This document shows, piece by piece, positions 8,310 to 21,340 of a stretch of 64,000 bases of DNA. The translations under genes and the position numbers were made by a program. Position 1 is the first letter of the stretch; each line of letters starts with the position of its first letter. The notes under the pieces were generated by a model. It was not told where the DNA came from. It saw only the letters and a list, made by a program, of their open reading frames with translations, and made no database searches. Location: positions 515,834-579,833 of the forward strand of contig SIJG01000069.1 of assembly GCA_023374025.1 (NCBI GenBank). Direction: 5' to 3'. Source of the DNA: Heterodera schachtii (lineage: Eukaryota; Nematoda; Chromadorea; Rhabditida; Heteroderidae).

Positions 8310-9462
8310 TATTATTTTTTAAAAATTCTCCAAGTCTTTATTTATGTTGACTTCAAAAATGACGTGAATTTAAAATTTTCATATCGGTTTAAACTTTTTT
8401 TTTGATCGGAGATAGAATACTGTAAGCATGCCTTTTTTGCATTTTCCGACATAAATGAAAAGATATTTGTTAAAATATTTAAAGCAAAAATGGCGAATTT
8501 TATTTATTATTTTTACTTTGTATTTAGCTTTACTTTAATTGGATTAAATATTTGAATTGAATGCATCTTTTTTAAATTTTTATTTTTATTATTTATTCAT
8601 ATTTATTAATAAATATAAATTTATTTATTTTTGAATTTTAAAACAAAATTAAACCATAAAATATTTGATTTTTAGCTCTTTATCCTGCAAATTCATCATG
8701 TTTTCATTTGATTTTAATTTTGTGTTTATTAATTATTGCCAGTTAATTTGTAATTTACTTAGACTTAAATATTTAGCAAATTTTAATTTATTTGTAGTTT
8801 TTTTCGAGTTACATAAATATGACTAATAGTTTTTCATGATTTATTGTATTTTTTTATTTTGGCACAATTTTTCATGCTCGGATTCGCGAAGATCATTTCT
8901 TTCATCGCTGACAGCATTTAATTTCAATGATGTTTTTAAAATGAATTTTTGTAGTTATTTATTATAAATTTATTTTAAATCTTATATATTTTTATTTGTC
9001 ATGTGAAAATTTGATAAAAGTAGTTTTTTTTTTGTATTTTTGCATTTTTAAAAAAATAATAAATTAATTAAAAAATCAATCGTTTGGATATCATTTTTTA
9101 GAAGATAACCATTTTCATTTATGCTATTTAAATGTTTTTTTTCTCTCTTTTGTCTGAGTTGATGTAAAAATTTATAAATGTTGTCCAATATTAATTATAT
9201 GTTCATTTAAAAAAGGGTTTAAAAATAATGAATTAATTAAGAATTGTTTCTGGAAATCCATAAAACTTCTCTCTAGAAATTGGGTGTTTCATTTCATTGT
9301 GAATTAAAACATAAAAATAAAATATTTTTTACATTAATTCATTTAAGTTCTAATAGTAATGAAGACGTCATGGACAAAGGGCATCCCCAGACGAAGGAAA
9401 GGCATATGATTTATAGCCCTTAAAGAACCCGGCGGAGGGTTAATGGTATTTCCATGATCAAA
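8310..9462. other. AT-rich gene-free flank
   Basis: No coding signal. One stretch (about 8375-8440) with a T run, GATCGGA and CTGTAAGCAT recurs at about 59797-59862. About 9360-9440 is less AT-rich than its surroundings and adjoins the GC-rich cluster that starts at 9463, but I cannot name it. Confidence 0.6.
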
Positions 9463-9625
9463 CTACTTTCCATAGCAAGTCCTGGTCCCGGCGGGATTCC
9501 GGCCCAAAAACTGGGACCGAAACCGTGAGTCCAGGAAAAACGGGAGTCCCGGTCCCGGGATCCCGTCCCGGTCAATTTTCCAAGTCCCGGTCCCGGTCAT
9601 TTCAGAATTCCGGTCTCTATTAAAT
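9463..9625. repeat. GC-rich cluster of GTCCCGGTC-type short repeats
   Basis: An island of repeated GTCCCGGTCCCGG and its variants in very AT-rich DNA, ending in TTCCGGTCTCTA. This arrangement resembles the subterminal repeats of non-autonomous hAT-type elements, like the better-defined element at 58121-58859. I do not see a convincing pair of ends or a target duplication. The 73-codon frame across it is a by-product of the repeats. Confidence 0.45.
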
Positions 9626-10037
9626 ATTTTAAATAAATTAAATTTTAAAATATAAAAAATTGTAAATTCCTTCTTCAAAAACATTATTCTAAATATGAAA
9701 AAAACAACATTTAAAAAAACTTAATTAATTTAAGAGGATCTATATTAAAATATAAAGCAAAAAAAGATTTTAAAATAAATTATAAACAATTATTCAAAAA
9801 CCAATAAACCTCATTAAGCGAATGTGGATATTAAAAGTCTTTGGAATATTGACACAATGGCGCAAGAGGCACCACGGAAAAGGATTTGATTTGACTATTT
9901 TACGAGGATATTTAGACACAAACCAAAAATAAAATAAAATAAAAAAATAATTTTTTAATCCAAAATCAACTAATTAAGTGATAAGAATCAAATGAAATCA
10001 AATGATAATTAAAATTGTTTCCTGAAAAAAATGATAT
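9626..10037. other. AT-rich gene-free spacer
   Basis: Nothing recognisable apart from a short less AT-rich patch at about 9855-9890. Confidence 0.5.
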
Positions 10038-10272
10038 TTAGAAAATTTTTAATTCTATTTTATTTTTTTAATTTTAAATTAAGCCAATAAAATAGTTAAC
10101 ATAATTAATGACCGTCGCAAACACAATTTTTTATGACAATACAAAGATAAAATCAACAATAAACATTTAAAAAAATAAGGAAATAAAAATTATATTTTAA
10201 TTTATTAAAATAATAAAATTTGTAATTTCTCTTAAAAATAATATTTATTTGGTTTTATCAGTTTTAAATGAA
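10038..10272. repeat. Flank repeat, copy B of the 235-bp direct repeat
   Basis: Matches 1-235. To the right the sequence continues into AT-rich DNA (attcaaatc...) instead of the retroelement, so this copy looks like the undisturbed locus and copy A like a duplicate joined to the element. Confidence 0.9.
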
Positions 10273-10611
10273 ATTCAAATCAATAATAAGTCATTATTTA
10301 ATAAGTCATTATACATAAATTATTTTATTAGTTGAAACACAATTAATGTTTGCTTTCAAAAAATAAATAATTTCAAAAATATTAAGGCTCAAAAAACTGA
10401 TAATAAATTTATTGGTAAATTAATTTTAACCTTCATTAATTAATTCGATTTTTTTAAAATAAAATCAAGAAAATGGAATATATTTAAAGGTTTGCTTATT
10501 TAATTTACATATTATCCATTTTTTCAACAACATTTGTGAAATTTTTATAATCTTTGAACATTTGGTTTTTGTGTTAGAAAAGTTATATGGTATATAGCAA
10601 GAATTTTCAGG

Positions 10612-11192
10612 GATGCTAGTGCGTTTCGTAAAACTGCCAATGGGTTCCAAAACAAAATGGCTAATATATATAAATTCATAACTTGGCTCAAGTTCAACTA
10701 AATTAATATTTCATGGTATCATTCAATAGCTTTAATTGTTCTCTTTCAGAACATATTTTACGTAAATTTTTAACTTAAGTATGAGAAAAGTTATTGCACA
10801 AAATTTCGAAAATCCTAAGTCAGAATTTTTGCTAAAACTTTTTTGAAACTAAATGAAATTTTTTGAAATTTTAAAGGTAAATAGAGCATTCTTAGGGCTA
10901 TCGAATATAATTAATTTTGGCTCAATTGTATTTTAGACTTTAAAATTTTAATGTTTATACTTCTATTTGCATGATCATTGCAAAAAACATAGCACGTCCA
11001 ATGCTTTATAACTTTTCTCATACTTGAGATAAAAATTAAAAAAAAATATATTCTGAAAGAGAACAATTAAAGCTATTGAATGATACCATTAAATATTAAT
11101 TTGGTTGAACTTTAGCCAAGTTATGAATTTATATATATTAGCCATTTTGTTTTGGAACCCATTGGCAGTTTTTACGAAACGCACCAGCACGT
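10612..11192. mobile_element. Long-TIR MITE with 8-bp target duplication
   Basis: Terminal inverted repeats of about 180 bp (10613-10793 and 11005-11189) flank a ~210-bp spacer. Both arms share ends of the form TGCTRGTGCGTTTCGT, then CCAATGGGTTCCAAAAC and GGTATCATTCAATAGC. The direct repeat TTTTCAGG lies immediately outside both ends (10604-10611 and 11193-11200), possibly 9 bp with one mismatch. Long TIRs with an 8-9-bp duplication fit a non-autonomous Mutator-like or hAT-like element. There is no transposase gene. A second copy in inverse orientation is at 40190-40576. Confidence 0.75.
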
Positions 11193-11200
11193 TTTTCAGG

Positions 11201-13690
11201 CATTACAATTATTTTTTATTTAAAGTTTGTCTTACAGTAATATTTAAAATTATTTATAAAAAACAAAATTGCTTTTGATAATTATTTGAAGATTAAAAGT
11301 AAATTTTTTTTACCTTTATTACTCTTTTAATTGAATTATGATAACTTTAGATTGTTTTTCCCAATATATTTTTCATTTATTATACGAACTTTGATTATAT
11401 TTTTTTACAAACCGTTAAATATTATCTTTATTGAATTTTTTGAATTATAAAACAATAAAAACTTTGCAAATTCTTCATGCTAATATTTGCAAAAAAATTA
11501 TTTTTTTATATCACATAAATACTGTGCTTTCTGCTTTTAGTAGAAAATAATGAAACAAAATCTATTTTTAAATTTAACTCAATTATTAAAAGTAATTAAC
11601 TTATTTACAATTTTATATTTAGTGTGCTTTTAAAAATAAAATTAAAAATGAATTTTTCAGTCATATAATTCTTGTAATGATAATCTATTTAAAAAGTTGT
11701 AATTTAATAAGTTAAAAAATTCCGAGATAACTATCTCTATATATTAAAAAATATTTTTCGATGTATCCTTAAAATATAAAGACACAAAAAATAAACAAAA
11801 AAAATATTTATTAAAAAATAATTTATGAAAGATATCATAAAATAATGAAATATTTTATTATAAATCCATGTAAATATGAAATTTAAACCTTATTTATAAT
11901 TCAACCTATTAAAATTAATTAAATATTGTTTTTAATACTAAATAGGAAAATAATAATCGTATTTACTGAAACAAAAAAAATAAATGAATATTAATTAGTA
12001 AATATTTTACTCATTATTGTTAAAGATTATTTTTGACTTTGATTAAAATCATTTAATTATTTTGCATTTTAATTGTTTAATTTTAATAAATGAATAAAAT
12101 GTAATTTTATTTACAAAAGAGTTTTTATTGTTGCTTATAGTTGAGGTTTTCTCATTATCTCCCTCAACAAACGTTTTATTATTGCATTAAATCTTGTCAG
12201 ACATAATATTCAAGTATTTAAAAAAATACATTCAATAAGATAATAAACTCATTTAAAAAATTTCAGAAAATGAGGAATACATTAAAATTGTTATTTTATT
12301 GGCTTTTTTATTAGAATTATTTTAAAAGACTTTTATTGAAGATATAATTTGCTTAATAAAATTATTAAAAAATTTCCGAAAAAATCAATTTATTTAATTT
12401 ATTTTTTCTACTTTAATTAACATTAAAAGTCTAAATATTTTTTAAAATTTGATTGCATTTGCTTTAAATTTACCTATTTTGAATATTTTCTATAAAGTTT
12501 AAAAACTTACACATTTAAAAACAAAATTATTTATATATATTTTTCATATATTCGTTAAATTTATAAGTCATCACTTTTTAAAATATTGATAATCGGCATC
12601 GAAATAATTATATTAACTAATTTTTATTCAAAATTATGTAAAGCCAACGATTAAAACTCGAAAGAAATTATTTTTCCAAGTAGACGTAATAATAAGATAA
12701 TTTCAAAAAATAAAAAATAAACATTTGAATAATCGACTTAATAATCTGTTAATCAGTGAACAATTAATTCAATGAATTTATTTGTTAAAGCATTAATTTA
12801 TTATATTAATATTTGTTACTTGTATTCTTTTAACAGCTTATGTTAAAATAGCCATTTGTATTTGGCAGTTGATTTTAAAAAATTATGAAAATTCATGGAC
12901 TCATCATAATAAAAATAAAAATTAGGCTTATTAAAGAGCACAAAGTTTTCTCTTTATAATGTTTTATCAAAATAAACAATATTTATTTGGGCTTTCTTTT
13001 AAAAATACGTAAACGAATTGATTCTCAACTATGCAAAGACTTTCCACTCACATTAATATATTGTATTTAATTTATAAACTTTTGGTTGTTTCGGTGGCCG
13101 CGTTTGCTAAATGTTAACATAATTTCATATTTTATTATACCTATACATAATAAATTTTAGAAATCTAGTCAGAAAATAATTTATATATTCGTTTCTTAAA
13201 TAAATATTATTAATAAAAGTATATGAAGGCTTATGAAAATTTTTTTAAATTAAAAATCACTACTGGATATTTTTTAGTGACTTTCTTAATGAGAAACAAA
13301 AACTAATTTATTTATACGAATAAATCAAACAGTATCTAATGTATATTTTAATAATAAATAAATAAATTTAATCTATTTAATAAATTATTTAAATTCAAAA
13401 CAAGTCTAATAACGAAAAAATATATAATTCCAATATAATTTTAAGCATTACAAATCCTGGTAATAAATAAAGTTAGAATTACCGAATTAAATATGGGAAG
13501 AAATAAAATAATAAAAGTGCTTAAACATCTTAGATGTATAAATCATATATTATTTTGAAATTTTAGAAAAATTGAACATTTAATAGTCATTAATGAATAT
13601 TTTTTGAAAAAATTCTATTCTTTTAAATAATTCCTTTTTATTTTTTGAATTGAACAATGTTTCTTAGTAATGAAATAAATATCAAAGCCT
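11201..13690. other. AT-rich gene-free region
   Basis: No coding signal and no repeat structure that I can support. Short less AT-rich patches occur at about 12135-12180 and 13085-13105. Confidence 0.5.
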
Positions 13691-13778
13691 GACCGGAAAA
13701 TGTGTCATTGGAAAATACGTCAGTGTTACAAATATTTCTGAAAAATAATTTAAGCCTTTTTGAACCAAAAATGAATTT

Positions 13779-13868
13779 TACTTATATATTAATTCCCAAT
13801 AAAAAATTATCTACTTTTTGGATCATTCAATTCTTACTCCATTTTGTAAATAATAATCTTATATTAGA
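13779..13868 (+). repeat. Local direct repeat, copy 1 (partner 14622-14704)
   Basis: A block with ATCTACTTTTTGGATCATTC and AATAATCTTATATTAG recurs nearly unchanged at 14622-14704. A following block (14016-14052) recurs at 14718-14754. This marks a local duplication with loss of intervening sequence. Confidence 0.75.
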
Positions 13869-14092
13869 ACATTTTAGATCCAATTTTATAGAAAAGATTT
13901 TCATTTTGAAATTTTGAAAATTTGTAACCTCAATCTCTATGAACACTTATTTTCATATATTTAGGTTAATTTTTTAACATTTCAATTTTCTGTCTAAAAT
14001 ATACATTTATTGTTAAATTGTCAATATTATTATGTTCATTATATTTATATATTCGCATAATTTCTCTTAATTTAATTGTATCATTTTATTAA

Positions 14093-14312
14093 ATTTTGTT
14101 TTTATGACTTTTCAATTTGTATATAGAAATTATTTTATTATGATTATTTATGTTTTTTTAGGAAAGCGAACATTCTTTAAAAAATTATAAAATGATAATA
14201 TTTCGATCAAAAACTATATGCTTCATCATTTTTAACAAATAAATAACATTTTTTAAATCTATTTTTCTCATTAAATAAATTTTCATTCAAATATTTTTAA
14301 GTTTTAATTAAT
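14093..14312 (+). repeat. Local direct repeat, copy 1 (partner 15600-15830)
   Basis: About 220 bp nearly identical to 15600-15830. Differences are mainly in T-run length, one ATA-repeat expansion and a few substitutions. The copies are 1.5 kb apart. No coding content. Confidence 0.85.
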
Positions 14313-14621
14313 ATAATATAAAATATTTATGATAACATTGTTTATATAAAATTTTAGTGTTACAATATTTAAAATTTCACTTGTTACATATCATGTGGTA
14401 GTGTGACTTCGTGCTGCATTTTGCCGACTTTATTAAAATTTATGTATGAAATAGTGTTAAAATAATTTTTGTTTTATTAAACATATAAAAGACATATTTT
14501 ATATTATTTATTTACATTATTTTATATATAATTATTGATTGAAAAACAAATAATTATTAAAACCACTGAATTCAGGACGATTATTGGCAAAAGTAAATAT
14601 TCCAAATTAATTTTACTAATA

Positions 14622-14754
14622 TAATTAATTCCCAATAATAAATTATCTACTTTTTGGATCATTCAATTCTTACTCCATTTTGTAAATAATAATCTTATAT
14701 TAGTATACATTTATTGTTAAATTGTCAATATTATTATGTTCATTATATTTATAT
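14622..14754 (+). repeat. Local direct repeat, copy 2 (partners 13779-13868 and 14016-14052)
   Basis: A compressed copy of the 13.78-14.05-kb sequence, with the two blocks now almost adjacent. Confidence 0.7.
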
Positions 14755-14992
14755 ATTACCAAGTTATTTATATATTTTTAACACAGGCAATAAGATTTTA
14801 GGGTCAAAACAAGAACATTTTGCAGAATTGCTTTATCGCTGCAAAGCCGGGCTTATTCAAAAGAGCTAACTTTTCTCTATGATCCTGATCGTGTAAAAAA
14901 ATTCGCACAAAACATTTTGTACGAGAAAAACACAATTGTCCGTAAAAATCCATTACATATCCGAATAACTAAAGAATAAAATTCCGAAAAAA

Positions 14993-15050
14993 TTAGCATT
15001 GTAACTCAGTGGGGCAAAAATGGTGGAAGTTCGAGTCCCCTCCATGACAC
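14993..15050 (+). pseudogene. tRNA-like remnant (box A and box B present)
   Basis: TAACTCAGTGG (15002-15012) resembles a pol III box A and AGTTCGAGTCC (15028-15038) a box B / T-loop. They are too close together for a full anticodon arm and variable loop, and the T stem and acceptor stem pair poorly. It is best read as a decayed tRNA or the head of a tRNA-derived SINE. Confidence 0.3.
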
Positions 15051-15169
15051 TAATATTTTTTTTATTTAAAAAAATTAAAATAACGTTTAAATTATTTTTA
15101 GCGAACAAAATTGAAATCCAATTTTGCCAGAGAAAAGAAATATATAGGCCATGAATACCTTTGCGCCTA

Positions 15170-15360
15170 TGTAAGACCCGTTTTTGCCGAAAATCAAAAG
15201 CCCACTCGACGGAAAATTAAATTGCGACCTTTCACGCTCATTATTCAAATCTCAATTAACGGGTTAATTAACGGTCACGTCTGATTCATTTGCCCATTCA
15301 CTGGCACTATTTACGTGTCAATTCACGGTCATGATTCACGTTTTAATTCACGGGTGAGTT
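15170..15360. repeat. Less AT-rich patch with repeated ATTAACGG/ATTCACGG motifs
   Basis: Several short copies of ATTCACGG or ATTAACGG lie in 15255-15355 in an otherwise AT-rich region. It resembles the motif clusters at the ends of other small elements in this window, but no inverted repeat or target duplication was found. Confidence 0.35.
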
Positions 15361-15599
15361 TTCATATATGAATTTATTTATAATATTTAAATAAATTTAT
15401 ATTAAGTATACACTGACACTTTTTATTAATTAAAAGTAATGAATAAGAAAATTGGCCATTTGTTCAAAAGGAATAAAAAAATTTCACATTATTTAACGTT
15501 TGCCCAAAGGTCATTAATAATGAATAGTCTTTTTATTAAACATTTATTTTACATTTTCTTATTCTGCTTAATTATCTCATCTCACTTTGCAACATTTAT

Positions 15600-15830
15600 T
15601 AAATTTTGTTTTTATGACTATTCAATTTGTATATAGAAATTATTTTATTATGATTATTTATGTTTTTTTTTTAGGAAAACGGACATTCTTTTAAAAAATT
15701 ATAAAATGATAATAATAATAATATTTTGATCAAAAACTATATGCTTCATCATTTTTAACAAATAAATAACACTTTTTAATCTATTTTTCTCATTAAATAA
15801 ATCTTCATTCAAATATTTTTAAGTTTTAAA
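15600..15830 (+). repeat. Local direct repeat, copy 2 (partner 14093-14312)
   Basis: See 14093-14312. This copy has a longer T run and an expanded AATAATAAT stretch around 15710. Confidence 0.85.
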
Positions 15831-15859
15831 AATTATTTTCATTTATTTTTTTATTAGTT

Positions 15860-18800
15860 CATTTTTCTTCTGATTTTTAAAATATTTTAAAAAAACATTA
15901 TATTTTGTAGTTGAAATTTTGTATTATTTTTAAATTTGAAATATTATTTGACGTCGATGAATTAATTTGCTCCAAGAATATTTTTCTTCTTGAGCGCTAC
16001 TTCCTGACGGTGTTGTTCTGTGTTGCTTTGTAGAACGTTAAATATATTTTCACAAATAATTAATGCTTTCTTATTAAATCATTTCATTAATCATAATTAA
16101 ATTCTTGTTATTAATATAAATGGTATCAAAAGAAATACACAAAAATCAAATAATAAAACTGTAAAAAGAATATTTTTTTAAAGATTAAGTAATTTGACAA
16201 GTGATAGGCAAAAAAGTCACTCATAAATATGAAAAAAATATTATTCAAGAAAGAATAAGCTTGCATTCTTAAAATAATTAAGGCTAAAAAGATTAAAACT
16301 AATTGCATAGATAGTGAGTCACGATAGAACAAGAGAACTTCAAACTAATTATTGGCAAATATTAAAAAAAAATAAGTAAAATAAACAAGAAATTTCAAAA
16401 TGTAAAATACTTAAATTATATAAATATGGATTATTATTGACGTAAAGCACTTTTATGTGTGTTGCAATTGAAAAAACTTATTAAATAAAATTAAGATTTC
16501 CGAAAATTGTGAGATTGAATTCAAAATCTATTTTTTTAAATAAGTTTTTTTTTTTATTTTGACAGTATATATAATCTAAATTATGTATAGAAACTAACTT
16601 TACCTATAATATTTTCATTCTTGGGCTGAACTAGTTTTACTGCAGGCTGATGTTGCCTGACATTTTTGTTTTTCGCCTTTCATTCAAACCATTCAGTTCA
16701 ATAATATTAAAGGTTTTAATTTTAATTTACCTATTATTTTGTAAATATTAAATTGTTTTGAATTTTACTATTATCCATTCCATTAATAATGATTATTATA
16801 AATTCAATTTATTTAAATAATCAATTTCAAGTAGAATATTTGCCTCATTCTCAATTTTGTCATTTTTTAGTTTAAAATATACAATTAAATATTGATTTTT
16901 AAAATATGATTTTATTTTAACAAATTTTTTAGTTTTTGGTCTCAGAATATCAAAGCGGAATATTTAAAATCGTTAATTTTTCTACTTAAATTTATTTAAT
17001 TGTAGTTTAATTTTTTGGAAGAATTAAATAGCTTATTGTAAGCATAACCGCCGATGGAAATTTGCTCAGCTTTTATGGCGTCACGTCATTTTTTACACTT
17101 TTTTTATATTTTTTTTTGTTTTTGCTTTGGCATTTTTTCATGCTTTCTTTTGACTTTTCTTCTCATTTCATATTAACATAAAATAATTAAATTTTCTTTA
17201 ATTTTGGTCAGTTCATTCTTAAATTGAATTTAAATAATTAAAAAAGTTCATATGACAAAAAAAAATTAACAAGAAAATAGAAAGCTGTGCAAAAAATTTT
17301 TTTCTGTTTTAAAATTCAAAGCCTTAATAAAGATAATTAAATATAAAATAAAATAAATGCCTATGATAAATTCTATTAGATTTTTATGGAAAGATAACGG
17401 AAAAACAAAAAATATTAATGTAAATAAATGAAATAAATATTTATATTTTTATTTCATAAAATATGTATTACTTCAACTATCGAGGTTAAATATATACCCA
17501 TAAGAATTGTATTTTTGTGGGAGAAAAAGCAAAAAATTATTTAAAAATTATTTTTGTAAATAGGTTATATCATTAATTTGGTACAATTATAATTAAAAAA
17601 ATAATGCATATAAATAAATATCAAACATTATGATATTGTGAAATTGTTTTCTTGATTGAAAGATCGAAATAAAAGTATGTTACATTTTCTGCAAATATAT
17701 TTTATATAGCATTTTGATAATAATAAAGATATTTCCAAATTCATATACCTATATTAAAAATCAAAAAATTTTTTATCAAATATTAAAAAATTAAAGGAAA
17801 ATATTCTTTCATAAAATGGATAAAAAAAGCCTTAAAAAATCTGAGCATTAAATAAAATATTTAAGAAATACTGTAATTTGACCCCAATTTAAAAAATATA
17901 TTGCAATAAAAGAAAAATTTAATTTTTAATTTGCTTTGATATTTAATTAAAATGGTTACAGAAGAAAACATAAGAATGCATTTATAATTTTATTTATTTT
18001 AATTCAAAACTAAATTTAAAAATTAATATTAAATAGAATTAAATGAATTAAACTTTATTTTATATATTATAACATAAATTTTCATTTAGTGATGTCTTCA
18101 TAAATTTTTATAATTAAAAAAATAATTAAAACCAATTTAAGAATATGCATAATAAGCTAATATAAAATTAAAAAATAATATAAATTTCTTTCAACAAACA
18201 CAAATTACAAAATATAATTTATTTACAATTGATAAAAATTTAATATTGCTCTTTAAAATAATTTGAGAATGATGGATATTTTATTTATTTGACATCGAAT
18301 GAATGCCAACCAAATGATCTACCTAAAGTTTAATGCATAAAAATTTTGACAACAATTAACAGTGATTCAAAAAATTCATTTATTCAAAAACAAATTTTAT
18401 TACATCCTGTGATTTATATAAAAATTTAGCCAAAAAGAACAGAAAATATAAAATAAATTGCCATATGTAAAATAAAAACACGTAAATTTATTTTTTTTAA
18501 TTACAGAAGAAAAGACAATAATTAATTACTAAATTAAAAAAAGAAAATTAAATAAAATTAAACTATAATTAATTTTTTTTTATTCAATTTGTAAAAATGA
18601 ATAGTTTCAATACATGAAGGAAGCATCACACGCGATCTTGCCCATGTGAAATTTATATATTGTAACATAAATTTTCATATAGTGATGTCATCATAAATTA
18701 TTATAATTCTTAAATATGCAAAATAGAAAAAAATCTTTACCTAAGCTCCAAAAACTCCAAATAAATGTTTTAACAGGATTATAATTAATTTTATTTTATT

Positions 18801-21340
18801 TCAACAAAAACAGAAAATATGTATATTAACTGGTATTCATTAATTGATTATTTTCAAATTAAAAAAAATATATATATATATTTAAGACTTAACCGAAAAT
18901 GTTAAAATTATCAAGAATATTTAGAAAATAATCGTAAATATAAATTTTCAAACATTTAAATTATATAATAATTAAAAAACGAAATTGAGAAAAAAATATT
19001 TATTTCAATTTATACGAAAGATAAGGTTTAAAATAAATTAATAAAATCATATCATACATATACCGTCATTTATTTAATTTTTTAAAAGTCAATTCTAAAT
19101 TTGTAATACAACAAAAAATGACTTTTTTTTATCTTTTTACATATTAATTTTTCATTATGGAATTTTACCTACTATTTTTTTCTGAAGAATACATTTAATT
19201 TAACAAATTTCACAAATAATTTTTTAACAAAAATTATATGATAATTCTATTACGTCGTAAATTTGTTTATAAATTAATTAAAATTTCAAATAAAAAAATA
19301 CAAGAAATTTATTTAAACCTTTGGTTCTCAAAATCTGAAAAAGAATAAAAAATATGCTAAAAATTTAATAAAAGCCAAAAAGATCTTGGAAAATTTGACG
19401 AAGAAGAAACAATTTTCAAATTGACATTTAAAACAACATAAGCATATTTCGAAATATAAATAATAAATTGAGCAATAAATAAACCCATAAAAAACAACAA
19501 TTTTTTGTTGGATTTTTGTAAATATAAATAAAGAAATAAAGATAATGACGAAAAAATAATAACAATTCAGCTGAAACGTAATTTCATTCAAAATATTCTA
19601 CAATTGTTTAATAAAATATAATAAAATTATATTTTTTTTATTATTTAATAGAAATATAATTGATTTAAAAGTCATATAAAAAACAAAAAATGAATATTTG
19701 CGTCGTCAACTATGTGTTTCTCATCCTCAAATAGAAATCTAAAAAAGGTGAAAAGAATACTAATTAAATAAAAAAAAGTTAATTTAAATACAAATTAATA
19801 GAATACATTTGAAAATTTATCAATGAAAATGACCAAAAAAAAAAAAATCAGAAAACCATAAAAAAGAAAAATTATGAATTGAGAAAAATTCTTTAAAAGA
19901 ATGCAATATGTAAATAATAATTCAACTGATTTCAGTATGCGACACATGCTGTCCTAATCGAGTTAGTTTTGCAAATAGAAAAAGAAAACAAAAAGCCTAA
20001 TTTTATTAGTTTTAATATGAAAAAAAGAATGCATTAACAACTTTAAACTTTGTAAAATGAAATAAACCTATCTATAAGTTTAATAATTAAATAAAGTTAA
20101 TCAAAAATTGTTAAATAAAATATTAGTTGCATACACCCATAATCGATCATCAAAATAATAAATTAGAGTTTGAAAATACATAAATTATTAAAAAAAATGA
20201 AATACCAAAGTGTTCGAATGAAAAATAAAAAAAGTTAGAAATTAAGTTTTATAAGAATTATTTTTTTTTAAATAAAATATGACTAATAAAGAAATTAATG
20301 GAAGAATTTATCCTAAGCAAATTAATTAAAGTATTAAAATTTTCATATATATTTTTTAAAATATTTAAAGATTTTAATATAAATTTGTCTGTTACTTTAA
20401 CATTATTAAAAAAAATTGATTTCATTTTCTAATTATGCTCAAATTTAATAATAAATACATTCAAAGTTTTTTTAATTAATTTTACAAAAATGAAAATAGC
20501 AAATGCCAGAGCGAATCCAAACTTCAATCGTGTAGAGCGTCAAGAAGATCAAAAAAAATAAATTATGTTTTTATGGAAAATCAATAATTTATTAAAAATT
20601 TAATTAAAACTAAAAAAATCATTTATACTTTCACAAATTGAACGTAATTTTTTCAAGCATTTATACTTACAAAAAAATATTTTATAAAAAAGTTTTTTAA
20701 AAAAATCATTAAGAAAACCTTTATATTTAATTATCCTTCAGAAATTACAAACTTTAAAAATTTTAAATAAATTTGACGTAAAAAAAGTACTGAATGAAAA
20801 TAAAAACATATGCCAAAATAAATAAATAAATAAAAATTTTAATGATTCAATTATTGAATAAATTTATAATTCATAAAAAAATTTAAATATTACGATAAAC
20901 AATATAATCATGAAAAATTTTTTTAATAAATTAAATTATATTTTACTTTTGGTGCATATGATTTTTGGTAGAATTATTTTTAATCATTTAATAAAGAAAA
21001 TATTTATAATATTATAATTTATTTTAAATTGATAAATAAACATAAAAAAAGGAAAAATAAAATTAAATACAAAATAAAAATTCGCCTACAAATAAAAAAT
21101 AGATAAAAAAAAATAAAATAATGGTAAAAAAAAGAAAATGAAGTTTGAATAATTTTTAATTTTGTATGACATTAAAATAAGTATTTTTTAGAATAACAAA
21201 ATTAATTATAAATAAAATTGCTTTTTCAATAAAATTAAAGCAAAGTATTAATTTTAAAAAATGAAATAAAATAAAAAAATTTACGCGAAATTCAAATAAA
21301 TGCAAAATAATAAGAACTTTTTTATGTAACAAAAGCTGCT
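15860..21340. other. AT-rich gene-free region with minor repeats
   Basis: No coding signal. A ~55-bp segment with ACATAAATTTTCAT and AGTGATGTC occurs at about 18060-18115 and again at 18652-18706. 15885-16060 resembles 23700-24050. A small AT microsatellite lies at about 18868-18883. The remainder is featureless A/T. Confidence 0.5.

Larger units (their letters stand above)
7234..8310 (-). repeat. Right copy of the 1077-bp element direct repeat
   Basis: Partner of 236-1312. It holds the 5' LTR (8004-8309), the leader with candidate primer-binding site, and the first ~155 codons of gag. Sequence past 8310 is AT-rich flank with no similarity to the element. Confidence 0.9.

Noticed and set aside
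232..8316. Target-site duplication of the gypsy element
   Set aside because: Bases before 236/237 and after 8309 do not match at 4-6 bp, nor do bases beside the 306-bp LTR ends.
13702..13917. 71-codon frame, and other 60-90-codon frames in AT-rich DNA (15439, 16126, 19328, 43721, 45592, 56988, 63557)
   Set aside because: Composed almost only of A/T-rich codons (Phe, Ile, Leu, Lys, Asn). Expected by chance at this composition, with no start context or homology.
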